This document shows positions 1 to 5,569 of a DNA stretch of 5,569 nucleotides, one piece after another; the first letter of the stretch is position 1; each line of letters starts with the position of its first letter. The stretch comes from Flavobacterium sp. (lineage in GTDB: Bacteria; Bacteroidota; Bacteroidia; Flavobacteriales; Flavobacteriaceae). The stretch spans positions 1 to 5,569 of the forward strand of contig JAUXNR010000206.1 in NCBI GenBank assembly GCA_030682755.1, in the 5' to 3' direction. The notes beneath the pieces were generated by a model. It made no database searches and was not told the DNA's origin. It saw only the letters and a list, made by a program, of their open reading frames with translations. The translations under genes and the position numbers were made by a program.

Positions 1-1757
1 GAATAAGAAGGAACTATGGCTCTAAGTGTAGTTCTGAAATTTGGTAAGACCTGATTCTGATGAACCGCTTCCATAGTAGTTATAACAGGCGTACAACCGT
101 CATATAACGAACCATTACAATTGTTGTCAATTCCATCAAAACAAATCTCGGTCGCTCCTGGGTTAACAGCAGCGTTAGAATCATTACAGTCATTACCACC
201 TATAACAGTAGTAACATAACCAGATCCCGGTGAAACACAAGCTACAATAGGCTCACCTGTATAATAACCGTCGCCATCGGAATCCAAATACCAGGTCGAT
301 AGTGCAATAACCTCATGAACAATCACAGTACTTGAAGCGGTAGTACTCGTTACAAAACCTCCGGATACAGTAATAACAACCTGAACCTCTTGCCCGTCTG
401 TAAGAGCATCAGTAACAAACACATTGGAAGCACCGGATTGAGCAGTCACTCCGTCAACTTTAAAATCATAAGACACAGTACCTCCGCCAACAGAAGAAGC
501 AGTTGCCGTAAAAGTCACTGTCGTACCCTCACAAAATGAATTGTCCGCATCATCACTCGATAAACTTACAGAAGGCGTTTCACTAACCGTTAAAACACCC
601 GTTGACGCATTAAAAGTAGCTGTTCTTCCTTCTCCTAATCCTAGGGTACTTAAAGTAGAAGCACTGGAAAGTGCTCCCGGTAAAATAACATAATTTCCTA
701 AACTTGGAGGAGCATCAAACGTAACTTGTAATCCTGAAGTAGTAATCAAAGCAGAATAACCGGACTTCAACACAGAAAGCTGACCTCCTGTAACTGACGT
801 GGCTCCTGCATAAGTGGTAGCACCGGAAAGTACCAAGGTTCCCGATCCGGCCTTTGTCAAACCGCCATTAAACACCTCTCCCGAAAATGTAGTAGTGGTA
901 TTAGCAATCGTTATAGTACGAGTACCTCCGGCCAAGTTAACTGTACCGTTAATGGCTAAATCTCCGGTACCTCCGGAAGATTGTCCAAAGGTCGCCGACC
1001 CTCCAATGAAAAAATTATTAGCAAAGGTTCTGCCCGAACCACTTGTGGAAGACACAACACCACCATAAAACTCAAACACACCGGAACCAAAAGCAGTATT
1101 ACTACCCGCACGCAATACCCCGGCATCCATAACAACACCTAAACTGTAATTGTTATTACCGGATAAATTAGCCGTACCGGCACCTATTTTTTGAACAACA
1201 AGAGCATTTGAAGAATTAACTTCCGTGATCTGTCCCGAAAGAGTCAAAGACCTTGAACTTGATGCATCAAGTCGCAAAGAACGGGTAACATTACTAACAT
1301 TCGCAGTGGAAAAAGTACCACCAAAACTCAAATCGCCATTGGCTGCAATAAGTTCTAAACGACGGTCAAATCGTGTAGCTCCTGAAGTATTACCCACAGA
1401 AAAATTTTGGTTAAAATTATGATTCACCGAAGAATTATTACGAATAACAGGCTCCGCTCCACTAAAATCATAAAACGTGACCACACCTGTCCCCGTAGTG
1501 GTTCTAGTAGTGCTTGCTCCGGACTCAACAATAATTCGCCACGTGTTAAAACTGCCGTTACAAGTAGCCGCCAAATAGGCATTGTTGGTAAAATTCAATT
1601 GACCAAAATCAGCCGCCTGAGCTGAACTTCCGTTCCACCATCGGGTGGAAGCATTCCAATTTCCGTCTAAACCGCTATCACCACGCCAAAAAAGTTGGAC
1701 TTGCGAAAAACCATAGCTTGATAAAATCAAAGCAAATAAAAGTACTATTCTTCTCAT
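1..1757 (-). CDS. Secreted repeat protein with PATR beta-strand repeats and a MopE-like metal-binding motif (partial, C-terminus off window)
   Basis: The frame is open from the ATG at 1757 to the window edge: 585 full codons, no stop, no frameshift. Residues 1-19 (MRRIVLLFALILSSYGFSQ) form a signal peptide. Residues 20-180 are rich in Gly, Ser, Thr and Asn, as in beta-helical surface proteins. Two autotransporter-associated beta-strand repeats (PATR type) follow: about 188-217 (VVQKIGAGTANLSGNNNYS...) and a textbook copy at 300-329 (LTKAGSGTLVLSG...TSVTGGQLSV). Residues about 392-483 look like an Ig/PKD-type module. Residues 489-555 match the MopE-type putative metal-binding motif: an acidic DSDGDG loop at 492-497, then NDCND at 522-526, NPGATEIC at 532-539 and a Cys at 507, 524, 539, 547 and 555. 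The likely place is the outer surface. A T9SS sorting domain at the missing C-terminus is expected but unseen. The start is the only Met before the signal peptide; no Shine-Dalgarno is present, normal for Bacteroidota. The exact role is unknown; adhesin or matrix protein is a guess. Confidence 0.9.
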   Translation of the reverse strand, partial: MRRIVLLFALILSSYGFSQVQLFWRGDSGLDGNWNASTRWWNGSSAQAADFGQLNFTNNAYLAATCNGSFNTWRIIVESGASTTRTTTGTGVVTFYDFSGAEPVIRNNSSVNHNFNQNFSVGNTSGATRFDRRLELIAANGDLSFGGTFSTANVSNVTRSLRLDASSSRSLTLSGQITEVNSSNALVVQKIGAGTANLSGNNNYSLGVVMDAGVLRAGSNTAFGSGVFEFYGGVVSSTSGSGRTFANNFFIGGSATFGQSSGGTGDLAINGTVNLAGGTRTITIANTTTTFSGEVFNGGLTKAGSGTLVLSGATTYAGATSVTGGQLSVLKSGYSALITTSGLQVTFDAPPSLGNYVILPGALSSASTLSTLGLGEGRTATFNASTGVLTVSETPSVSLSSDDADNSFCEGTTVTFTATASSVGGGTVSYDFKVDGVTAQSGASNVFVTDALTDGQEVQVVITVSGGFVTSTTASSTVIVHEVIALSTWYLDSDGDGYYTGEPIVACVSPGSGYVTTVIGGNDCNDSNAAVNPGATEICFDGIDNNCNGSLYDGCTPVITTMEAVHQNQVLPNFRTTLRAIVPSY

Positions 1758-1790
1758 TGTTATATTAGGTATTATGTTTATATTAAATAC

Positions 1791-1810
1791 TGTTTGTTTG
1801 TTTGTTTGTT
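1791..1810. repeat. (TGTT)5 tetranucleotide microsatellite in the leader of the PATR/MopE gene
   Basis: Five perfect TGTT units lie 33-53 bases upstream of the ATG at 1757 (AACA units on the coding strand). The tract sits in the 5' leader or between a possible promoter and the start codon. Changes of unit number by slippage would shift spacing by 4 bp. Whether it varies in the population cannot be told from one sequence. Confidence 0.85.
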
Positions 1811-1840
1811 ATTTTATTTTTATATAATTAAAGTAGTACT

Positions 1841-1869
1841 CCAATTTTTAAAACTTGTCCGCCGACAGG
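1841..1869 (-). terminator. Possible weak terminator or attenuator hairpin after the phosphatase gene
   Basis: On the minus strand CCTGTCGGCGGACAAG (1869-1854) can fold with a TGTC/GACA core stem, one C-A mismatch and an outer C-G pair. TTTTAAAAATT follows. The stem is short and the T-run is interrupted, so termination would be partial. It begins 45 bases past the phosphatase stop codon and could set the expression ratio of the two genes. It might also be a fragment of an interspersed palindromic repeat. Confidence 0.3.
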
Positions 1870-1913
1870 CTGATCTGCGTTCCAAAAAGGTGTTTTTAAA
1901 TCAAACTGCCTTA

Positions 1914-4712
1914 TCAATCTTTTAAAATACGCTTTACTTTCTTATGCTTGGAATTCGAAAACTCTAAAAAATAAACCCCCTTTTCATACGTACGTAAATC
2001 AACAGAAATGGGTTCATTTCCGGAAGAAATAACAGTCTCAAATAACTGTTTCCCACGCACATCAAACAAGCGTAACAGTTGATAGGAAACGGGAGCTTTA
2101 AAAACAACCTGCAAATAATCACGGGTAGGATTCGGAAATACACTTATACCATCAAACGATGCCGACTCGGTTAAATCAGGAGAAGACAAAGTCGCATCAA
2201 AAGCTCCAACCATTCTAAAATCAAAATACAAATCACTACTGGTGCCGGAATGTTGATGAACCTCAACCGCTAAAGTGTTTTCTCCCAATTGCAACAACGA
2301 CAGATCATCAATACAAAATTTAAAATAAGAAGGAACATTGGTCACAACTGTGGTAGCAGGCGATAAATAGGTATGCGTAGAATGCGAAAAATTAGCCCGT
2401 CCGATTTCAGTACCGTTCAAATAAACAACAGCACCGTCATCCAACCATAATTCTGACCATAATTGAGTCAAAGTGGACAAATCACTCACCATAAATTTCT
2501 TTCTGAAATAGGTCGTAATATGCTTCGCATTTGGATCAGCCCCATAAGAAACAACCGTTGAAATACCATTCATCCCATAACCCAAAGGTGCCGTGCTTTG
2601 TAACCACGAACTGTCATTAAAAACCGGTTGCACCCAAGCAGTACCCTGATCGGAACCATTGTCCAAATACCGCCATGTGGAAGCGGAAGGCACTAAGGTA
2701 GTAGTAACTTGTGTTGGGGTCAAACTTCGGGTAAAAGAATAAGAACCCAACGTGCTCTCCACACCCGTATCAGGATGTACGCGATACAAAGTAAAGGCTA
2801 TTGAAATTTCATTGGAACCGGTATCCGTAACATCAATCTTGGCATACTGTCCATGAAAATTAATACCCGTCATCGGAACAACATTCGTAACAATCCCTTT
2901 TATAGAAACAGTGTTATACAAACTCGCCGCTTGTAACAAAGGGTACATCGGATTTAAAGAACACTCAAATCGTGGACACGTATGGTTATGAAACGCACCG
3001 TTACAATCAGTATTCATGCCATCATCAATTCCCGCAGCATGAGCATCTCCTGAAATAATAAACAAATTAGTAATTTGATTTTCATTCAAAAATTGAAATA
3101 CCGCATTGCGTTGGGTTCGGTTGGCAAGGGTACCACCCCAAGAATCACTGGTGTCCGAGGTAATTCCATAACTCGATACCCAACAAATAATTTGATTAGA
3201 AGCCTTTGCAGACAAACATTCGTCTTTAAACCATTGCAATTGTGTAGCACTTAAAATACCACTGTTGGTCATTTCAGACCGCAAATCTGTAAGTATAAAA
3301 CGTACACGACCAATAACAAAAGACTGATATATGGAAGAATTTCCATTTACAATGCCGGTTCCAAAAGGATAATGCGGCACATACTCACGATAGGCTTGTT
3401 TAGCACTATTAGCCCCAATGGAATTAGCATTGGAATCATTTCCCGAAAAATCATGATCGTCCCACATATAGGCTATCGGAACAGCACTGAATAAATTCTT
3501 GGTATTATCAATACTCAAAACACGCTCCTCATAAGGCAATCGGTGAACGTTGACGTTAGTACTATTGGGATCTGCATAATGCAAATCACCATGAGCCAAC
3601 ATAAACAGAGGATTTTTTTCTAAAATGCGTTGAAAAACAGGCCCCGTAGAATTAGTATTACAAGCCCCTGCGGTAAAAGAAAAAGAATGTGCTCCGGCTT
3701 GTGGAGTCCTAAAACGACCTATCGCCTCCGGACGTGTATCCAAAACACCATTGGATTCAATACCATAAAAATAAGCCGTGTTCGGACTTAAGGTGCTAAC
3801 GTGAAAGGAACCCAAATGATTGGTAGCAGCATCAATTGAAATAGGATTACTGTAGATGGGATTACTGAAGGTGTTGGAAGTACTGACAACCAAACGGGCA
3901 TTCGCAGTTGAACTGGCCACCTTAGCATTGACTTTTATGGAAGTTGGCGTTAACGCCCCACTCCACTTATACAAAACAAAATTGGGTAATGGCTCCGTAT
4001 AAACCCCTTTTTCAATTGAAAATTGATTATAATACATGTTTCGCTGACCATCACTGCCACTTTGTGCTCCAATAAAAAAAGCTATACCATCAATAGCCAA
4101 AGTGGTATTGATTACAGTAGTATACAATCCACCTCCCGAATTACGGCGACTCATACTGAACAAATACTGAGTAGCACTCAACCGCAACAACCGAACTTCC
4201 ATAGGAATTACACCGTAACTGTCACTAGCCCTCCCATTGCTGGAATTGATTTGTGCATTCCCGGCATTGGAAACAGTAAAAACAGCAGTAGAACCACTCC
4301 GCAAATCAAACCCTTTTGTACCGGTATTCGAATCCCAATTCATGGCCCAATAAAAAGAAAAAACATCTCCTACTTCCAAGGCTACAGAAAACGGACGATA
4401 TGCATTGGAATAATTGGCACTGCTCGTAGCCCACATCCCAAAAGCTGTAGTACCAATCCCTGTAGTAGCCATACCGTCATTGGCAGGATTACCAATGAAA
4501 CGACCCGTATTATTCTGAGAATTGGTAACCCACGGACCAAATCCGCTACCGGCATTAGAACCATTTGGCCAAACACCATTATAGTTGGAAGCCTGGTCTG
4601 TATAAACCTGAGAATAAATCACTTCATTAAATAACAAAAGAAGGATTAAAATCAAGCTACTGCTCTGAAATAAAGAAGCTATTCTATATTGTAAATGGAG
4701 GTTTTTAAGCAT
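1914..4712 (-). CDS. Secreted PhoD-family alkaline phosphatase/phosphodiesterase with T9SS C-terminal sorting domain
   Basis: A 932-residue protein starting at the ATG at 4712. Residues 1-35 are a signal peptide with a Leu/Ile-rich core ending in YSQ. Residues 36-236 are a beta-rich, Gly/Asn/Ser-rich domain I cannot name. Residues 242-337 resemble the FN3-like N-terminal domain of PhoD enzymes. The catalytic PhoD domain covers about 340-665: Cys351 (FTAGACNTN), GDLHYAD at 375-381, WDDHDFSGND at 417-426, DLRSE at 476-480 and SGDAHA at 554-559. Cys351, Asp376/Tyr379, Asn425 and Asp556/His558 match the Fe/Ca ligand pattern I recall for Bacillus subtilis PhoD, so activity on phosphomono- or diesters is likely. 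Residues about 673-838 are a beta-sandwich (WRYLDNGSDQGTAW, LDDGAVVYLNGTEI) common in bacterial exoproteins. Residues 849-932 are a type A Por sorting domain (FPNPTRD, KGVYFLEF, basic end), so the protein is exported by T9SS and anchored or released. The frame extends 55 codons upstream to an ATG at 4877, but only the 4712 start puts the signal peptide at the N-terminus. Confidence 0.93.
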   Translation of the reverse strand: MLKNLHLQYRIASLFQSSSLILILLLLFNEVIYSQVYTDQASNYNGVWPNGSNAGSGFGPWVTNSQNNTGRFIGNPANDGMATTGIGTTAFGMWATSSANYSNAYRPFSVALEVGDVFSFYWAMNWDSNTGTKGFDLRSGSTAVFTVSNAGNAQINSSNGRASDSYGVIPMEVRLLRLSATQYLFSMSRRNSGGGLYTTVINTTLAIDGIAFFIGAQSGSDGQRNMYYNQFSIEKGVYTEPLPNFVLYKWSGALTPTSIKVNAKVASSTANARLVVSTSNTFSNPIYSNPISIDAATNHLGSFHVSTLSPNTAYFYGIESNGVLDTRPEAIGRFRTPQAGAHSFSFTAGACNTNSTGPVFQRILEKNPLFMLAHGDLHYADPNSTNVNVHRLPYEERVLSIDNTKNLFSAVPIAYMWDDHDFSGNDSNANSIGANSAKQAYREYVPHYPFGTGIVNGNSSIYQSFVIGRVRFILTDLRSEMTNSGILSATQLQWFKDECLSAKASNQIICWVSSYGITSDTSDSWGGTLANRTQRNAVFQFLNENQITNLFIISGDAHAAGIDDGMNTDCNGAFHNHTCPRFECSLNPMYPLLQAASLYNTVSIKGIVTNVVPMTGINFHGQYAKIDVTDTGSNEISIAFTLYRVHPDTGVESTLGSYSFTRSLTPTQVTTTLVPSASTWRYLDNGSDQGTAWVQPVFNDSSWLQSTAPLGYGMNGISTVVSYGADPNAKHITTYFRKKFMVSDLSTLTQLWSELWLDDGAVVYLNGTEIGRANFSHSTHTYLSPATTVVTNVPSYFKFCIDDLSLLQLGENTLAVEVHQHSGTSSDLYFDFRMVGAFDATLSSPDLTESASFDGISVFPNPTRDYLQVVFKAPVSYQLLRLFDVRGKQLFETVISSGNEPISVDLRTYEKGVYFLEFSNSKHKKVKRILKD

Positions 4713-4967
4713 AATCAATTCTAATTTAAGTAAACACGGTTTTTTAAAAAAACATCTCAAAACCAAAGCAAACAACTCAATAACAAAGAGCAATAAAATA
4801 GTAGAATAAGAAACGAAACCTTGAAGACATATACAATGCACATTAAGTCTAAAGTACACTTCTAAGTTCAAACACAAGAGTTAAACAAGGCTCAATTCAA
4901 AAGCAGGATAGAGTTGGGGAAACATCTATTTTTAAATCTAAAACCACTCAAAAAAGCAGTTGATTAT
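4713..4967 (-). other. Long AT-rich 5' leader of the phosphatase gene
   Basis: If transcription starts about 7 bases downstream of the predicted -7 element, the leader to the ATG at 4712 is roughly 250 nt. A second, weaker promoter candidate lies within it (TACTTTAG on the minus strand near 4850-4857, with a TTG 18 bases upstream). The leader contains the in-frame ATG at 4877, whose 55-residue extension (Leu, Phe and Cys rich) is not convincing protein. I recognise no riboswitch. Confidence 0.45.
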
Positions 4968-5000
4968 CAAAAATAGAAAATTTGTAGTTCTAAAAGACAA
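4968..5000 (-). promoter_or_regulatory. Bacteroidota-type promoter (TTG-N22-TATTTTTG)
   Basis: Reading the minus strand, TTG at 5000-4998 is followed after 22 bases by TATTTTTG at 4975-4968, which fits every fixed position of the TAnnTTTG -7 element used by Bacteroidota sigma-A. The spacing is within the known 17-23 range. It points towards the phosphatase gene, and no other gene lies between. Chance matches in AT-rich DNA are possible. Confidence 0.55.
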
Positions 5001-5008
5001 TTTAATTT

Positions 5009-5026
5009 CACGAAAACGTTTTCGTG
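5009..5026. promoter_or_regulatory. 18-bp perfect palindrome, likely operator (LacI/GalR-like)
   Basis: CACGAAAACGTTTTCGTG is perfectly self-complementary with a central CG. The symmetry ends exactly at these bases. Its core resembles LacI/GalR-family operators (compare the PurR box ACGCAAACGTTTGCGT). It ends 8 bases upstream of the predicted -33 element, a position more typical of an activator site than of simple promoter blocking. The regulator is not encoded in the window. Confidence 0.55.
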
Positions 5027-5170
5027 TTGATAAATTAATGATTGAATCAAAAAAATAAAGAATCCTAAAAATAATACCTAATAATTTATCAACTAAACAA
5101 AAAATCAATACATCCAAAAAAATCAACAATCCCCTAACTCCAATAAATTCTAAACTCTTAACCTTTTAAT
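5027..5170. other. AT-rich spacer, no gene recognised
   Basis: No credible coding sequence or RNA gene is seen. Towards its right end the minus strand carries loosely repeated TTAAGAG/TTAAAAG words (about 5140-5180) that grade into the repeat mosaic. Confidence 0.5.
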
Positions 5171-5189
5171 CTCTTAACACTCCTTAATG

Positions 5190-5211
5190 AAAAAAAGCAA
5201 AGCGTCTTTGC
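5190..5211 (-). terminator. Terminator-like hairpin with T7 tract in repeat copy 1
   Basis: On the minus strand GCAAAG-ACG-CTTTGC (5211-5197) is a perfect 6-bp stem with a 3-nt loop, followed at once by seven T (5196-5190). This is the form of an intrinsic terminator for transcripts coming from beyond the right edge. The stem is short and half AT, so efficiency may be modest. Confidence 0.5.
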
Positions 5212-5260
5212 CTCTCAACATCACAAACCCCGCGACCTTTGCGTAATTCTTTGCGAACCT
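5190..5260. repeat. 71-bp repeat element, copy 1
   Basis: Matches 5499-5569 at 69 of 71 positions with no gaps (differences at 5221 and 5228). The element contains an A-run, a GCAAAG-CGT-CTTTGC inverted repeat, a pyrimidine/ACA-rich middle and two CTTTGCG words. Confidence 0.9.
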
Positions 5261-5270
5261 TGCGGTAAAA

Positions 5271-5322
5271 CCTTAACTCCCTTAATGAAAAAAAAGCGAA
5301 ACGTCTTAATCCCCTTAATGTT
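5271..5322. repeat. About 52-bp imperfect repeat, copy 1
   Basis: Aligns with 5445-5497 across module B, module A and a second module B ending TTAATGTT. The copies differ by a few substitutions and single-base indels, so this duplication appears older than the 71-bp one. Confidence 0.75.
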
Positions 5323-5339
5323 AAAAAACTCAGCAACTC

Positions 5340-5364
5340 AAAAAAACTTATGTCTTATAAGTTT
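5340..5364 (-). terminator. AT-rich hairpin followed by T-run
   Basis: On the minus strand AAACTTAT (5364-5357) pairs perfectly with ATAAGTTT (5351-5344) around a 5-nt loop, and four more T follow. It is a third leftward terminator-like structure in the mosaic, but the stem has only one G-C pair. Confidence 0.3.
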
Positions 5365-5444
5365 AAAAAACGCTACACCCCAAAAAAAGCGAAGCGTCTC
5401 CTATCCTCACAACTTGGCAACTCCACGACTTTGCGAGAAATAAA

Positions 5445-5497
5445 CCTTAACCCCCCTTAATGAAAAAAAAAGCAAAGCGTCTTAAACTCTTAATGTT
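5445..5497. repeat. About 53-bp imperfect repeat, copy 2
   Basis: Partner of 5271-5322. It runs directly into the A-run of the second 71-bp element, showing that modules are joined in different orders in different places. Confidence 0.75.
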
Positions 5498-5498
5498 C

Positions 5499-5520
5499 AA
5501 AAAAAGCAAAGCGTCTTTGC
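5499..5520 (-). terminator. Terminator-like hairpin with T7 tract in repeat copy 2
   Basis: Identical hairpin and T-run to those at 5190-5211 (stem 5520-5506, T-run 5505-5499 on the minus strand). It acts only for leftward transcription; on the plus strand the A-run precedes the hairpin. Confidence 0.5.
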
Positions 5521-5569
5521 CTCTCAACAACACAAATCCCGCGACCTTTGCGTAATTCTTTGCGAACCT
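5499..5569. repeat. 71-bp repeat element, copy 2 (cut by window edge)
   Basis: Same element as 5190-5260, offset by 309 bp. The window ends inside the shared sequence, so its true right boundary is not seen. Confidence 0.9.

Larger units (their letters stand above)
1758..1913 (-). other. Intergenic region between the two secreted-protein genes
   Basis: This AT-rich gap holds an A5/T5 inverted repeat with a 4-nt loop (1884-1897) just after the phosphatase stop, an imperfect GC-rich hairpin (1854-1869) and the TGTT microsatellite (1791-1810). I find no exact TAnnTTTG promoter element on the minus strand here. The downstream gene is therefore either read through from the phosphatase gene or uses a non-consensus promoter. 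Confidence 0.6.
5171..5569. repeat. Mosaic array of short interspersed repeats
   Basis: About 400 bp of non-coding DNA built from shuffled modules. Module A, an A7-A9 run then GC[AG]AA[AG]CGTCT, occurs five times: 5190-5207, 5288-5306, 5382-5399, 5463-5482 and 5499-5516. Module B, CTTAA-(C/T rich)-CTTAATG, occurs about five times, ending near 5189, 5287, 5320, 5462 and 5495. Module C, CTTTGCG, occurs at 5237, 5249, 5429, 5546 and 5558, with a CCTTGCG variant at 5258. Module D, a GCAACTC word, occurs at 5333 and 5417. The array continues past the right edge. Similar CGCAAAG-rich intergenic repeats are, from memory, common in Flavobacterium genomes; their function is unknown. Confidence 0.85.

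Noticed and set aside
814..1625. Several short plus-strand frames (814-1068, 1225-1422, 1407-1625) and a minus-strand frame (956-1138)
   Set aside because: All overlap the continuous minus-strand PATR/MopE frame, which carries a signal peptide and recognisable domains. The alternatives show no motif.
1884..1897. AAAAA-GGTG-TTTTT inverted repeat as the phosphatase terminator
   Set aside because: The stem has only A-T pairs and no T-run after it, so it is too weak to call as a terminator on its own.
4382..4579. 65-codon minus-strand frame in another phase
   Set aside because: It is embedded in the phosphatase gene and has no independent support.
4023..4634. 203-codon open frame on the plus strand
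   Set aside because: It lies wholly antisense to the N-terminal domain of the phosphatase. Its product is a Thr/Ile/Ser/Arg-rich string without motifs, as expected from the complement of a Gly/Asn/Ser-rich gene.
4938..5129. 63-codon minus-strand frame across the palindrome and promoter
   Set aside because: The product is Phe/Ile/Leu-rich from AT-rich DNA, and the frame runs through the operator-like palindrome and the predicted promoter. A tiny membrane protein cannot be fully excluded but has no support.
5171..5569. CRISPR array
   Set aside because: Repeat copies differ in length and spacing, the modules are shuffled and the sequence between them is itself repetitive. No regular repeat-spacer pattern exists.
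5171..5569. Replication origin with DnaA-box-like repeats
   Set aside because: The repeated words (CTTTGCG, CTTAATG) are not DnaA boxes, and no origin-linked gene is nearby.

Overview
The window looks like a piece of a Bacteroidota chromosome, most likely from a Flavobacterium-like member of Flavobacteriaceae. The support is a C-terminal type IX secretion (Por) sorting domain, start codons without Shine-Dalgarno sequences, a perfect match to the Bacteroidota promoter form TTG-N22-TAnnTTTG, very AT-rich intergenic DNA, and intergenic repeats rich in CGCAAAG words. I did no database search. Family names come from motif recognition.

Both real genes are on the minus strand, so the biological order runs right to left. 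From 5569 to about 5171 lies a non-coding mosaic of short interspersed repeats, including a 71-bp element present twice with two differences and several hairpins that would act as terminators for minus-strand transcription. From about 5170 to 4713 is an AT-rich region with an 18-bp perfect palindrome next to a consensus-matching promoter. Then comes a 932-residue secreted PhoD-family metallophosphatase (4712-1914) with extra beta-rich modules and a T9SS sorting domain. After a 155-bp gap holding an imperfect hairpin and a (TGTT)5 microsatellite, a second secreted protein starts at 1757 and runs off the left edge of the window. At least 585 residues of it are visible: autotransporter-type beta-strand repeats, an Ig/PKD-like module and a MopE-type metal-binding motif.

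The two proteins are both exported and may be co-transcribed. A reasonable inference is that one liberates phosphate from organic phosphoesters outside the cell and the other is a cell-surface or matrix protein, but nothing seen here proves a functional link. I see no mobile element, CRISPR array, RNA gene or clearly new multi-gene system. The parts most worth a second look are the repeat mosaic, the palindrome-promoter pair and the microsatellite in the leader of the second gene.
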